Shown here: positions 44,508 to 53,906 of the stretch, one piece after another | Layout: each line of letters opens with the position of its first letter | Position numbering within the stretch: position 1 is the stretch's first letter | DNA from: an uncultured Pelagibacteraceae bacterium | GTDB taxonomy: Bacteria; Pseudomonadota; Alphaproteobacteria; Pelagibacterales; Pelagibacteraceae | Length of the DNA stretch: 64,000 nucleotides | NCBI GenBank assembly: GCA_902533075.1 | Contig: CACAKN010000001.1 | Location: forward strand, 1 to 64,000 | Direction of reading: 5' to 3' | Program-made: the position numbers and the translations under genes | The notes under the pieces: model-generated | Told to the model about the DNA's origin: nothing | The model's input: the letters and a program-made list of their open reading frames with translations, nothing else | Database searches by the model: none

Positions 44508-45573
44508 ATATTTTTAAGTAAATTTCTATTGTTAAGATACTAACAATACCTACCGTTAACATTGCTATAAATCCAACAATAAATGGTTTGTATCCCATAC
44601 TTTTAATTTCTTTAAGATTTGTTGATAAACCAATAGCTGCCATAGCCATCGTCAAAAAAACTTTTGAAGACGCTTTTATAAAATTAATCGTTTGGATCCA
44701 GATATCATTATTATTTATATCAAATACTTGGTCACCTATATTTCTTAAAACAATCATCCCTACAAAACCTAAAACAAAATATGGAAAAATTTTTAGAATA
44801 GAATAGCTTTTTTCTTTTGTTAAACCCCTGTTATAGAGAAGAGCAAAAAGCGGAATCATTATAATGAGAAAAGTATTTCTAATTAGTTTAGTTACTGTCG
44901 CAATATTTAGAGTTTCAGGACTGTTAAATTGCTGATCATAAATAAGTCCTGCTGCAGCAACTTGTGAAGTTTCATGAATAGAAGTACCTAAAAAAAGGCC
45001 TGCAAACAAAGGATCTCCATCAAAATAAAAATTTGCAAAATATGGGTAGGCCAACATAGACAATATTCCAAATAAAGTAATGTTTGCTATTGCATAAGAA
45101 ACTTCATTTTTATTAGCTTTGATTACAGGTGCAGTTGCCATGATTGCAGTTGTCCCACAAACAGTGGAACCTATTGATATGAGGTAAGCCATCCTGGTAG
45201 GTATGCTTAATTTTTTTATTAAAAGTTTGATAACGATTAGAACACTTACTATACAAATTATAATTAGCGGGATAGCAATTTTACCAAATTCTAAAAATTC
45301 AAATGGTTTTAATTGAATACCCAAACAAATAATTCCAAGCTTTAATATGTTTTCTCTACTAAAATCTAAACCTTTTTGAAAACTATTTCTTACTTTAAAA
45401 ATATTTCCAAAAAACATTCCAAGCAATATTGCTATCATTGCTGTCGAAATAGGACTTTTGTTATATCCTAATAGTTCAGTGCCAATAATATTATTAAAAC
45501 CTTGAGAAAGAGAGTAAAGAACAAATGCAAGAATTATACCTGGTATAAAAACCAAGTATTTTTTATAAATCAT
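44500..45573 (-). CDS. YeiH/UPF0324-family putative sulfate exporter
   Basis: This 357-residue protein has about ten membrane helices and family motifs ISTAMIAILLGMFFGN, LGIICLGIQLKPFEF, STVCGTTAIMATAPVI and GTSIHETSQVAAAG. The UPF0324 family is annotated as putative sulfate exporters in sulfonate degraders. It is downstream of suyAB on the same strand (16-base gap), so it is likely the exporter for the sulfolactate branch. The transported anion is not proven. Confidence 0.87.
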   Translation of the reverse strand: MIYKKYLVFIPGIILAFVLYSLSQGFNNIIGTELLGYNKSPISTAMIAILLGMFFGNIFKVRNSFQKGLDFSRENILKLGIICLGIQLKPFEFLEFGKIAIPLIIICIVSVLIVIKLLIKKLSIPTRMAYLISIGSTVCGTTAIMATAPVIKANKNEVSYAIANITLFGILSMLAYPYFANFYFDGDPLFAGLFLGTSIHETSQVAAAGLIYDQQFNSPETLNIATVTKLIRNTFLIIMIPLFALLYNRGLTKEKSYSILKIFPYFVLGFVGMIVLRNIGDQVFDINNNDIWIQTINFIKASSKVFLTMAMAAIGLSTNLKEIKSMGYKPFIVGFIAMLTVGIVSILTIEIYLKIFI

Positions 45574-45588
45574 ATTATTAATTAATGA

Positions 45589-46755
45589 TTATGCACTTCT
45601 GTAAAGCTTAGTCATGACAAACTCTTTATGACCTAATGCTTCAGCACATGTTAATCTTCCATTAGCCACTCGTAGAGTTGTCTCAATAAGTTTATCTCCA
45701 GCTTCGGATAGGTTCATTTCTCTTGAAAGAATTTTAGAAACGTCACAATCTATATGCTCACCCATTCCTTTTACAGTTAAAGGATTTGCAGTTAATTTTA
45801 CTACTGGTTCTATTGGGTTGCCTACAATATTTCCTTGACCTGTTGGAAAAAGATGAATGTTAAAACCAGCTGCTGCTTGTAGTGTTACACATTCTGCAGC
45901 TGCAGAAGAAGTATCCATAAAATATAAGCCTTTTCCCTTTTTGGGTTCTTCAGCAGGTTCCAAAACATCTACAAATTTACAATTACCAATTTTTTGAAAA
46001 TTTCCAAAAGCTTTTTCCTCAATTGTTGTTAAACCCCCAGCAATATTTCCAGCAGTTGGCTGACTTTCAGAAAGGTCATCAGTTGCTTCTTTTAAAATAA
46101 AATCATTATATGCACTCCAAGTTTTCATAAATTTATCTGAAGCCTCTTTTGTTGCACCTCTTGTTGCACAAACTTTTTCTGCTCCTGTCAGCTCAGAGGT
46201 TTCTCCAAAACACAAATGAACACCTAAAGGCTCAAGCTTATCCATTAAGTTTCCAACAGTCGGGTTAGAAGCTAAACCTGATGTAGTATCTGACTCTCCA
46301 CACTTGACTGAGATCCATAAATCACTTATTGGACATTCTTCTCTTTGTTTCTCCGAAGCCCACATAACAAATTCTTGAGCTTTTTTTGATGCCTTCATTA
46401 CAGTACCAATATCACCCGTTCGTTCTATATGGAAACCCTCTACAGGTTTGCCTGTTTTAGCTATTCCATCTACAATTCTTTTTGTCCATTTTGGCTCAAT
46501 ACCAATTACAATTACAGCAGCAACATTAGGGTTGCTCCCAGTTCCAATCATTGTTCTAAAATGTAATTCTAAATCTGCACCAAATTGAAGTCGTCCATAT
46601 GAGTGAGGTAGTGCGATAGTTCCTTTAATATTATTAGCTACAGCTTCTGCACAAGCATTTGAAATATCATCTACAGGAAGTATGATGACATGATTTCTAG
46701 TTCCCGCTCTTCCATTTTCTCTTTTATAACCTAAAAAACTTTTTGGAATTTCCAT
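45589..46755 (-). CDS. suyB: Sulfolactate sulfo-lyase large subunit SuyB
   Basis: This 388-residue protein is of the UxaA/altronate-dehydratase large-subunit family, starting [21 protein letters not shown] with the VSVKCGES-type segment (here [14 protein letters not shown]), followed by [12 protein letters not shown] and a C-terminal [15 protein letters not shown]. With SuyA it eliminates sulfite from (R)-3-sulfolactate to give pyruvate. Altronate dehydratase is the alternative, but the separate 94-residue SAF subunit four bases upstream, the sulfite exporters and xsc make SuyAB the better call. Confidence 0.88.
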   Translation of the reverse strand: MEIPKSFLGYKRENGRAGTRNHVIILPVDDISNACAEAVANNIKGTIALPHSYGRLQFGADLELHFRTMIGTGSNPNVAAVIVIGIEPKWTKRIVDGIAKTGKPVEGFHIERTGDIGTVMKASKKAQEFVMWASEKQREECPISDLWISVKCGESDTTSGLASNPTVGNLMDKLEPLGVHLCFGETSELTGAEKVCATRGATKEASDKFMKTWSAYNDFILKEATDDLSESQPTAGNIAGGLTTIEEKAFGNFQKIGNCKFVDVLEPAEEPKKGKGLYFMDTSSAAAECVTLQAAAGFNIHLFPTGQGNIVGNPIEPVVKLTANPLTVKGMGEHIDCDVSKILSREMNLSEAGDKLIETTLRVANGRLTCAEALGHKEFVMTKLYRSA

Positions 46756-46759
46756 TATA

Positions 46760-47044
46760 TTACCACTTCTTTGTTTTTACATTGTGAACATGAACATGCT
46801 CACCTTTTTTGATTGATTTAACTACTTTACCAATATCATGTCCGTATTTGAGAATTGTATCTCCTTCTTTTAGGTCAGTCATAGCAATTTTATGACCTAG
46901 TGGAATTTCATTTATAGATTGAATATTTGAAGAGGTATCATTTTCCATAATCCAGCATGTACAATCTTGTTTTGGGGTGATTTTTTCTACAACAACTACG
47001 CCTACATTGTCTTTTTGGTCATGAATTATTATATCTGTAGCCAT
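46760..47044 (-). CDS. suyA: Sulfolactate sulfo-lyase small subunit SuyA
   Basis: This 94-residue SAF-domain protein carries [15 protein letters not shown], then [22 protein letters not shown] and the end [10 protein letters not shown]. These are the typical UxaA small-subunit elements. It pairs with SuyB directly downstream. It is divergent from xsc across a 113-base gap that holds an AT-rich inverted repeat (AAAATTAA 47097-47104, TTAATTTT 47108-47115), possibly a shared control site. Confidence 0.88.
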   Translation of the reverse strand: MATDIIIHDQKDNVGVVVVEKITPKQDCTCWIMENDTSSNIQSINEIPLGHKIAMTDLKEGDTILKYGHDIGKVVKSIKKGEHVHVHNVKTKKW

Positions 47045-47157
47045 ATCGTGTCGATTTGTTTGTTTGAAATTTTGTGAAACTTATATATTAATCGCAAAAA
47101 TTAACAATTAATTTTTTATAAAATTATTTGATTTACTAATTAAGAAAGGTTCTACTA

Positions 47158-48942
47158 ATGACAAAAATGACAACAGAGGAAGCTTTTGTAAAGGTTTTAC
47201 AAATGCATGGGATTGAACACGCTTTTGGAATAATTGGATCAGCGTTTATGCCAATCTCTGATATTTTCCCTGATGCAGGTATAACCTTCTGGGATGTTGC
47301 TCATGAAACAAATGGAGGTTTGATTGCTGACGGTTATACAAGAGCAACTGGAAAAATGTCTATGGTTATTGCACAAAACGGACCTGGAATAACTGGATTA
47401 GTAACACCAATTAAAACAGCTTATTGGAATCATACTCCTCTATTGCTAGTAACACCTCAAGCCGCAAATAAAACAATGGGACAGGGTGGTTTTCAAGAAG
47501 TTGAACAGATGAATTTATTTAAAGATATGGTTTGCTATCAAGAAGAGGTTAGAGACCCATCAAGAATGGCAGAAGTATTAAATAGAGTTATTGAAAAAGC
47601 TATTAGAGGATCGGCACCTGCACAAATAAATGTTCCAAGAGATTATTGGACACAAATTATTGATATAGATTTACCACCAATTGTAAGATTGGAAAGACAA
47701 GCTGGTGGAGTGGATGCGATTAAGAAAGCAGCAGACTTATTGTCAAAAGCAAAATTTCCTGTAATTTTATCTGGAGCGGGAGTAGTTATAGGTGGTGCAA
47801 TAGAAGATTGTAGAAAACTAGCAGAAAAATTAGATGCACCAGTTTGCTCAGGCTATCAACACAATGATAGCTTTCCAGGAAGTCATCCTTTGGCAGCAGG
47901 ACCATTAGGATATAACGGTTCAAAAGCTGGAATGGAATTAATTCAAAAAGCAGATGTTGTATTAGCCTTAGGAACAAGACTTAATCCTTTTTCAACTCTA
48001 CCAGGATATGGAATTGATTATTGGCCAAAAGATGCCAGTATTATTCAAGTAGATATGAATTCTGATAGAATTGGTTTAACTAAAAAAGTTACAGTTGGAA
48101 TTTGTGGTGATGCAAAATTAGTAGCCCAACAGTTATTAGCACAACTTGCTCCAACAGCTGGAGATACTGATAGACAAAAAAGAAAAGATATTATTCACCA
48201 AACTAAATCGGCATGGTTACAAAAATTATCAAGTTTAGATCATGAAGATGATGACAAAGGAACAGTTTGGAATAAAGAGGCAAGAGAAAGAGATAAAGAC
48301 AGAATGTCTCCAAGACAAGCTTGGAGAGCTATTCAAGCTGGTATGCCTCAAGATGTCATCATTTCAAGTGATATTGGAAACAATTGTGCAATTGGAAATG
48401 CTTATCCAACTTTTGAAAAAGGAAGAAAATATTTAGCACCAGGATTATTTGGTCCTTGTGGTTATGGATTCCCATCAATTCTTGGAGCAAAAATTGGATG
48501 CCCTGACACACCAGTTATAGGATTTGCCGGTGACGGAGCTTTTGGAATAAGTATGAATGAAATGAGCTCATGCGCCAGAGAAGAATGGCCAGCAATTTCA
48601 ATGGTAATCTTTAGAAATTATCAATGGGGCGCTGAAAAAAGAAATACTACTTTGTGGTTCGATGATAACTTTGTTGGAACAGAACTTGATCCAGAATTAA
48701 GCTATGCAAAAGTTGCTGATGCTTGTGGTCTTAAAGGTGTAACAGTTCGAACAATGGAAGAAACTACGGCTGCTATAAAACAATCTTGTGAAGATCAGAA
48801 AAAGGGAATTACAACTTTTATTGAGGTAATTTTAAATCAAGAACTTGGTGAACCATTTAGAAGAGATGCTATGAAAAAACCAGTTAAAGTTGCTGGTATT
48901 AGTAAATCTGATATGAAACCACAAAAATCTTTAAATGGATGA
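47158..48942 (+). CDS. xsc: Sulfoacetaldehyde acetyltransferase
   Basis: This 594-residue thiamin-diphosphate enzyme converts sulfoacetaldehyde plus phosphate to acetyl phosphate and sulfite. ThDP motifs include the N-terminal GIIGSAFMPISDIFPDAGI, the glutamate region VAHETNGG, NGPGITG and the GDGAFGISMNEMSS...N segment near residues 459-490. Xsc-specific segments are VAHETNGGLIADGYTRATG-like (given in part) and RNYQWGAEKRNTTLWFDDNF. It is the key enzyme for taurine- and isethionate-derived sulfoacetaldehyde. It overlaps the next gene by eight bases and has an AAAGG ribosome site. Confidence 0.95.
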   Translation: MTKMTTEEAFVKVLQMHGIEHAFGIIGSAFMPISDIFPDAGITFWDVAHETNGGLIADGYTRATGKMSMVIAQNGPGITGLVTPIKTAYWNHTPLLLVTPQAANKTMGQGGFQEVEQMNLFKDMVCYQEEVRDPSRMAEVLNRVIEKAIRGSAPAQINVPRDYWTQIIDIDLPPIVRLERQAGGVDAIKKAADLLSKAKFPVILSGAGVVIGGAIEDCRKLAEKLDAPVCSGYQHNDSFPGSHPLAAGPLGYNGSKAGMELIQKADVVLALGTRLNPFSTLPGYGIDYWPKDASIIQVDMNSDRIGLTKKVTVGICGDAKLVAQQLLAQLAPTAGDTDRQKRKDIIHQTKSAWLQKLSSLDHEDDDKGTVWNKEARERDKDRMSPRQAWRAIQAGMPQDVIISSDIGNNCAIGNAYPTFEKGRKYLAPGLFGPCGYGFPSILGAKIGCPDTPVIGFAGDGAFGISMNEMSSCAREEWPAISMVIFRNYQWGAEKRNTTLWFDDNFVGTELDPELSYAKVADACGLKGVTVRTMEETTAAIKQSCEDQKKGITTFIEVILNQELGEPFRRDAMKKPVKVAGISKSDMKPQKSLNG

Positions 48943-49318
48943 AACTAAAGTAGGCTCAAATAAAAGTTTTGGAATAGTATTTTTTGTAGTTTTTTTATTA
49001 ATCTCATTTTATCCTTTGTTAAATAATGAAAGTATAAGACTTTGGTCTTTAATTGTTTCTACAATATTTTTAATTCTAGGAATTTTGAATTCAAGTCTTT
49101 TATCACCTTTAAATAAACTTTGGTTTAAGTTTGGAATACTTTTAGGAAAAATAATTTCGCCAATAGTTATGGGAATAATATTCTTTTTAGTTGTCACTCC
49201 TATTGGACTTATAATGAGATTATTTGGTAAAGATGTGTTAAATTTAAAATACAATGATTATAAATCTTATTGGATTAAAAAAAATGGACCAAAAAATAAG
49301 ATGAAAAATCAATTTTAG
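48935..49318 (+). CDS. SxtJ-family membrane protein
   Basis: This 127-residue protein has three to four membrane helices and a conserved end segment (GIIFFLVVTPIGLIMRLFGKD, then YWIKKNGPKNKMKNQF). It matches the SxtJ-type small membrane proteins that accompany NodU-like carbamoyltransferases. It overlaps xsc by eight bases, though its partners are the three genes downstream. The function is unknown. Confidence 0.8.
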   Translation: MDETKVGSNKSFGIVFFVVFLLISFYPLLNNESIRLWSLIVSTIFLILGILNSSLLSPLNKLWFKFGILLGKIISPIVMGIIFFLVVTPIGLIMRLFGKDVLNLKYNDYKSYWIKKNGPKNKMKNQF

Positions 49319-49319
49319 A

Positions 49320-49469
49320 ATGAGTTTTATAAAAGAGTTTTGGGAATTTTTAAAAGTCAGAAAAAAATATTGGCTTTTACCGATTATATTTGTTTTAGTT
49401 TTATTTGGTGGATTAATCGTTTTGACTCAAGGATCTGCTGTAGCACCATTTATTTATACTATTTTTTAA
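49320..49469 (+). CDS. DUF5989 small membrane protein, 49 residues
   Basis: ATG at 49320 to TAA at 49467-49469 encodes a single-helix protein starting MSFIKEFWEFLKVRKKYWLL, with the conserved ending GGLIVLTQGSAVAPFIYTIF. This is the DUF5989 pattern (short amphipathic start, RKKYWLLP, then QGSA.APFIYT). It starts one base after the SxtJ stop and ends one base before the carbamoyltransferase GTG, fitting the known SxtJ-DUF5989-carbamoyltransferase order. Confidence 0.85.
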   Translation: MSFIKEFWEFLKVRKKYWLLPIIFVLVLFGGLIVLTQGSAVAPFIYTIF

Positions 49470-49470
49470 A

Positions 49471-51306
49471 GTGACTTATATATTAGGTATTTCTGCATTT
49501 TATCATGATAGTGCAGCTTGCATCTTAAAAGATGGAAACATCATTGCCGCTGCTCAAGAAGAGAGATTTACAAGAATAAAACATGACCCAAGATATCCAT
49601 ACAATGCAATTGAATTTGTTTTAAAGTTTGCAAATTTAAAATTAAGAGAAGTAGACAAAATCGTTTTTTTTGAAAAACCCTTTTTAAAATTTGAAAGATT
49701 ACTAGAAACTTATGTTGCATTCGCACCCAAAGGTTTTGTGTCTTTTACTAAAGCAATGCCACTGTGGATAAAAGAAAAGCTTTTCCAAAAAAATCTTTTG
49801 TTTAATAAGCTAAAAAGTCATGATGAAAAATACAAAACAGATGAAAATATTTTTTTCTCAGATCACCATTTAAGCCATGCTGCCAGTGCTTTTTTCCCAT
49901 CCCCTTTTGATGAAGCAGTTGTATTAACTGCAGATGGTGTAGGTGAGTGGGCAACAACAACAGTAGCAGTTGGAAAAGACAATAATTTAGAAATCAAAAA
50001 AGAAATTCACTTTCCACATTCTCTTGGACTTCTTTATTCAGCTTTTACATATTATCTAGGATTTAAAGTTAATAGTGGTGAATACAAACTTATGGGTTTA
50101 GCACCTTATGGTACCCCCATTTATGAAGGTAAAATTAAAAAATTAATAGATATAAAAGATGATGGTACTTTTAGATTAAATCAAAAATATTTTAATTATG
50201 CCACAGGACTAACAATGACGAGTAATAAATTTAATCAACTGTTTGGTCAAAATCCAAGGAATCCTAAAAATGAAAAGATAACTCAATTTCATATGGATAT
50301 AGCTGCATCAATTCAGAAAGTAACTGAGGAGATAATGGTTAAGTTAGCTAAAGCTATTCGTAAAGAATATGGGATTAAAAATTTATGCTTAGCTGGAGGT
50401 GTTGCTTTAAATTGTGTAGCTAATGGAAAAATTCTACAAGAAAAAATTTTTGAAAATATCTGGATACAACCTGCAGCAGGGGATGCCGGGGGTTCATTAG
50501 GAGCAGCTTTAGCTCTCTGGTACATTGAATATGGTAATACACGAAAAGTAAATTTAAACGATGATATGAATGGCTCTCACCTTGGAAATGAATTTAGTCA
50601 AGAAGAAATTGAACAAGAGTTAAAAAATGTTGGTGCTAATTTTCAGATTTTGAAATATGAGGATTTAATTGAAAAAACTTCAAAACTTCTCTCTCAAGAA
50701 AAAGCTATAGGTTGGTTTCAAGGTAGGATGGAATTTGGCCCAAGAGCATTAGGTAATAGATCAATTTTAGGAGATCCAAGATCAGACAAAATGCAAAAAA
50801 ATCTTAATTTAAAGGTAAAATATAGAGAAAGTTTTAGACCATTTGCACCATCAGTTTTAAGAGAAGATTTACCTGAGTGGTTTGATATTAATGTAGATAG
50901 TCCATACATGTTGCTTGTAGCAAATATTAATCCCAATAAAACAATTGAAATGACTGATGACGAGAAAAAATTGTTTGGTATTGATAAATTGAATATAAAA
51001 AAGTCACAAATTCCAGCAGTTACTCATGTAGATTACTCAGCCAGAATACAAACTGTAACCAAAAAAAAAAATAATCGTTATTACGACTTAATTTTAAAGT
51101 TTAAAGAAAAAACTGGCTGTCCTGTTATAGTTAATACATCATTTAATGTAAGAGGTGAACCAATAGTAAATTCTCCAACTGATGCTTTTAATTGTTTTAT
51201 GGGAACAGAATTAGATTATCTTGTTATTGGAGATTGTATTTTGGACAAAACCAAACAAAATCCAGATCTTAAAAAAGATTATACAAAAGAATTTGAATTA
51301 GATTAA
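49471..51306 (+). CDS. NodU/TobZ-type carbamoyltransferase
   Basis: This 611-residue O-carbamoyltransferase transfers carbamoyl from carbamoyl phosphate (via carbamoyladenylate) to a hydroxyl on sugars or natural products. The N-terminal Kae1-like domain has the start ILGISAFYHDSAACILKDG, the metal-binding HHLSHAASAFF and LAGGVALNCVANGK. The C-terminal YrdC-like domain has FGPRALGNRSILGDPR and the end NTSFNVRGEPIV. The start codon is GTG at 49471. The acceptor is unknown; the neighbours suggest a cell-envelope or secreted glycan product. Confidence 0.92.
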   Translation: MTYILGISAFYHDSAACILKDGNIIAAAQEERFTRIKHDPRYPYNAIEFVLKFANLKLREVDKIVFFEKPFLKFERLLETYVAFAPKGFVSFTKAMPLWIKEKLFQKNLLFNKLKSHDEKYKTDENIFFSDHHLSHAASAFFPSPFDEAVVLTADGVGEWATTTVAVGKDNNLEIKKEIHFPHSLGLLYSAFTYYLGFKVNSGEYKLMGLAPYGTPIYEGKIKKLIDIKDDGTFRLNQKYFNYATGLTMTSNKFNQLFGQNPRNPKNEKITQFHMDIAASIQKVTEEIMVKLAKAIRKEYGIKNLCLAGGVALNCVANGKILQEKIFENIWIQPAAGDAGGSLGAALALWYIEYGNTRKVNLNDDMNGSHLGNEFSQEEIEQELKNVGANFQILKYEDLIEKTSKLLSQEKAIGWFQGRMEFGPRALGNRSILGDPRSDKMQKNLNLKVKYRESFRPFAPSVLREDLPEWFDINVDSPYMLLVANINPNKTIEMTDDEKKLFGIDKLNIKKSQIPAVTHVDYSARIQTVTKKKNNRYYDLILKFKEKTGCPVIVNTSFNVRGEPIVNSPTDAFNCFMGTELDYLVIGDCILDKTKQNPDLKKDYTKEFELD

Positions 51307-51313
51307 ATTTATT

Positions 51314-52351
51314 ATGATGAAAAAATTTTTTATTCCTTTAATAATTTTCTTAATTCTATTTGAGGGTATTTCAATAATTTTTACGAAATTTGAATTATTT
51401 GTATTTAACGAAGAACCAAAATATTCTTTTGAAGAAGAGTTTTTACATGATTGGATAGAAAAAGATGAAGATGGTATTTCATGGCATAAAAAAAATTATA
51501 AAACAAGGCATATATCCCGATGCTTTGATGTAGAATACGAGACTAACAATGTTGGAGCTAGAGATTATAATGATTATTTTATAAATGATTCAAATAATTC
51601 AATTATGCTAATAGGAGATAGTTTTGCAGAGGGTCCAGGTGTAGAGATAGATAAAATATTTTCTAAATTGATTGAAAAAAAAATTGGTAAACAAGTTTTG
51701 AATTTTGGCAATTCTGGTACAGAACCTAAAACTCAGTTAACTAGATATGTTAAATTTGGAGGAAAATTTAATTTTGATGAGTTAGTATATTTTTTCCTTC
51801 CACAAAATGATTATTCTACTCCAAAAAATAATCAAAAAAAAATTACAAATTCAGAAATATCAAAAAATAACAAGAACTTTCTAACTAATATAAATTTAGG
51901 TAAAATTAAATATAAGATTGTTAATTATCTTGCAAGATATACTTATTCATATAATTTTATTCGTTCAGCTGTCTACATATTAGATATAAATCTTAATTAT
52001 GGTTATGAAAATTTATCTTACTTCTACAAAGATAAAAAAAATATTGATTATACTTTTAAATATTTAGAAAATTTAATTACATATAAAAATGTAAATTCAT
52101 ATATTGTTATTATTCCAACAATTTATGATATAAACCGCTTTCAAAAAAAAAATGTCAATTATAAAAATCTTTACTGGTATAAAAAAATTGTTGAAGTTTC
52201 AAAAAGAAATAACTCTACTTTAATAGATTTAATGGATTTTATAAATTTTAAAAAAAAACCTTTTTACTTTCATTCTTGTGATGGACATTGGAGTGAATTT
52301 GGAAATAATTTTGCTGCTGAAGTATTTTTAGCTCATTATAGGAAAAATTAA
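51314..52351 (+). CDS. Membrane-anchored SGNH/GDSL-like hydrolase
   Basis: This 345-residue protein has an N-terminal signal anchor (FFIPLIIFLILFEGISIIF, residues 5-23) and then an SGNH-type fold. Block I is LIGDSFAEG with Ser103, and the C-terminal DxxH-equivalent is SCDGHWSEFGN with D323 and H325. Such proteins remove or add O-acyl groups on glycans. It follows the carbamoyltransferase by seven bases, and this type of gene commonly closes the SxtJ-DUF5989-carbamoyltransferase cluster. Two in-frame ATGs (51314, 51317) make the start ambiguous by one residue. Confidence 0.8.
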   Translation: MMKKFFIPLIIFLILFEGISIIFTKFELFVFNEEPKYSFEEEFLHDWIEKDEDGISWHKKNYKTRHISRCFDVEYETNNVGARDYNDYFINDSNNSIMLIGDSFAEGPGVEIDKIFSKLIEKKIGKQVLNFGNSGTEPKTQLTRYVKFGGKFNFDELVYFFLPQNDYSTPKNNQKKITNSEISKNNKNFLTNINLGKIKYKIVNYLARYTYSYNFIRSAVYILDINLNYGYENLSYFYKDKKNIDYTFKYLENLITYKNVNSYIVIIPTIYDINRFQKKNVNYKNLYWYKKIVEVSKRNNSTLIDLMDFINFKKKPFYFHSCDGHWSEFGNNFAAEVFLAHYRKN

Positions 52352-53154
52352 TTAGTTAAGACTGACATTGGATCAAGACGAGTTTGAAACCAATTAATTC
52401 TAAAATCTAGATGTGGCCCTGTTGACCTTCCTGTAGATCCAACTGTGCCAATAATATCACCTTGCAATACCTCGTCGCCAACTTTAACATTTAATGAAGC
52501 TAAATGTGAATATATTGTAGAAATCCCATGTCCATGATCCATAATGATAGTTCCGCCAGTATAATACAGATCCTTTTCAGCCATTGTAACAATTCCAGTT
52601 GCTGACGATTTTATTTTCGTCCCTTTGTTTGCAGCTATATCAATTCCATAATGGGGCCACTTAGGTTTACCATTTAATATTCTTTGACTACCATAAACAC
52701 CACTGATTATACCTTTTACAGGCATAATGAATTGATTTTTAAAAAAGGGTAAATCAGAATTTATTGATCTTGCTTTTCCAATTTTATTATTTTCCTCTTT
52801 AATTCTTTTATAAACTGATTCTGGTGGCGTTACTTTACTTTCCTCAAGACCATCAATTCTTTGAATATTATAATTTCTTTTAAGAACTTTTTTGGTAATT
52901 TTTTCTTTTTGTCCGTTAATAATTTTTATAATTGTTACATCGAATTTCCGATCTCGATCCAGTCCAAATACAAAATAACCATCTTTTGAGACTTTAATTT
53001 TTTTTTTATCAATAATTATTTTTGCTGATGAGTCGGTAATGCCAATTATAAAATGTCCCTGTAAAAACTTACCCTTAAATTCAATTGCTTTAACTTGTGT
53101 GTAGCTAAAAAGGATTATTATGAAAAATAATCTAGATATTATTTTGCTGTCCAT
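52348..53154 (-). CDS. M23-family peptidoglycan endopeptidase
   Basis: This 268-residue secreted protein has a signal peptide (about residues 1-23, ending QVKA) and a C-terminal LytM domain. HYGIDIAA supplies the first His and Asp, and the last block is GPHLDFRINWF, with HxD where LytM has HxH. That form is known in a proteobacterial M23 subgroup, so it does not prove inactivity. A linker with a short beta domain precedes it. It overlaps the upstream SDR gene by 16 bases. Confidence 0.88.
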   Translation of the reverse strand: MDSKIISRLFFIIILFSYTQVKAIEFKGKFLQGHFIIGITDSSAKIIIDKKKIKVSKDGYFVFGLDRDRKFDVTIIKIINGQKEKITKKVLKRNYNIQRIDGLEESKVTPPESVYKRIKEENNKIGKARSINSDLPFFKNQFIMPVKGIISGVYGSQRILNGKPKWPHYGIDIAANKGTKIKSSATGIVTMAEKDLYYTGGTIIMDHGHGISTIYSHLASLNVKVGDEVLQGDIIGTVGSTGRSTGPHLDFRINWFQTRLDPMSVLTN

Positions 53155-53906
53155 CCGCCATCAACTAATAGTGAGGTTCCTGTGATCATTGAAGCAGCAT
53201 CTGAAGCAAGAAAAACTACTGCAGAGGATATTTCAGACAATTCAGCAAACCTTCCAAGTGGAATATTACTCAGCATATCTCTCTTAAATTTTTTATCCTT
53301 TAAAAAATTTTTGGTCATAGGTGTTACAACAAAAGTAGGGCAAACAGTATTAACTCTAATATTGTATTTCGCTAAATCTAAAGACATACCTCTTGTTAAA
53401 CCTTCTAATCCCCATTTGTTCATATTGTAAACACTTCTAATGGGGCCTCCAACATGACCCATTTGAGAGGACATATTTATGATTGCTCCACCAATTTTTT
53501 TTCTATTTTTTAATTTTATCATTTTGAGAGCACATAATTGAGCAAGATTAAAAGTTGCTATAGTATTTATTTTAACCAAGTATTCCATATCTTTCGTTTT
53601 TACTTTAGTAAAGTGTTCAGGAATATTATTTCCCGCATTGTTAATTAAAATATCAATTTTAGATTGTTTGTTTATAATTTTTTTAATGTCTTCATATTTT
53701 GTTATATCACAAACATAAGATTTACATTTTGACTTTAGTTTTTTGATTTTTTTTGAAACTTCATCTAAGTCTTTCTTAGTTCTACTAATAACTATCAAGT
53801 TTGCACCTGCCTCTGCAAGAGCTATTGCACAAGCTCTTCCCAAACCTTTTCCAGCTCCAGTAACAAGAGCTGTTTTGTTTTTTAAATTATAATTTTTTAA
53901 ATACAT
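53139..53906 (-). CDS. Short-chain dehydrogenase/reductase
   Basis: This 255-residue classical SDR has the cofactor loop TGAGKGLG (about 17-24), NNAG (about 88-91), catalytic Ser in NMSSQMGH and YNMNK (Tyr and Lys). The LASDAASMITGTSLLVDGG ending resembles gluconate 5-dehydrogenase-type SDRs. It lies within a coupled minus-strand string: GMC oxidoreductase, TerC, SDR, M23. The substrate is unknown; a sulfonate alcohol is possible from context but unproven. Confidence 0.9.
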   Translation of the reverse strand: MYLKNYNLKNKTALVTGAGKGLGRACAIALAEAGANLIVISRTKKDLDEVSKKIKKLKSKCKSYVCDITKYEDIKKIINKQSKIDILINNAGNNIPEHFTKVKTKDMEYLVKINTIATFNLAQLCALKMIKLKNRKKIGGAIINMSSQMGHVGGPIRSVYNMNKWGLEGLTRGMSLDLAKYNIRVNTVCPTFVVTPMTKNFLKDKKFKRDMLSNIPLGRFAELSEISSAVVFLASDAASMITGTSLLVDGGWTAK

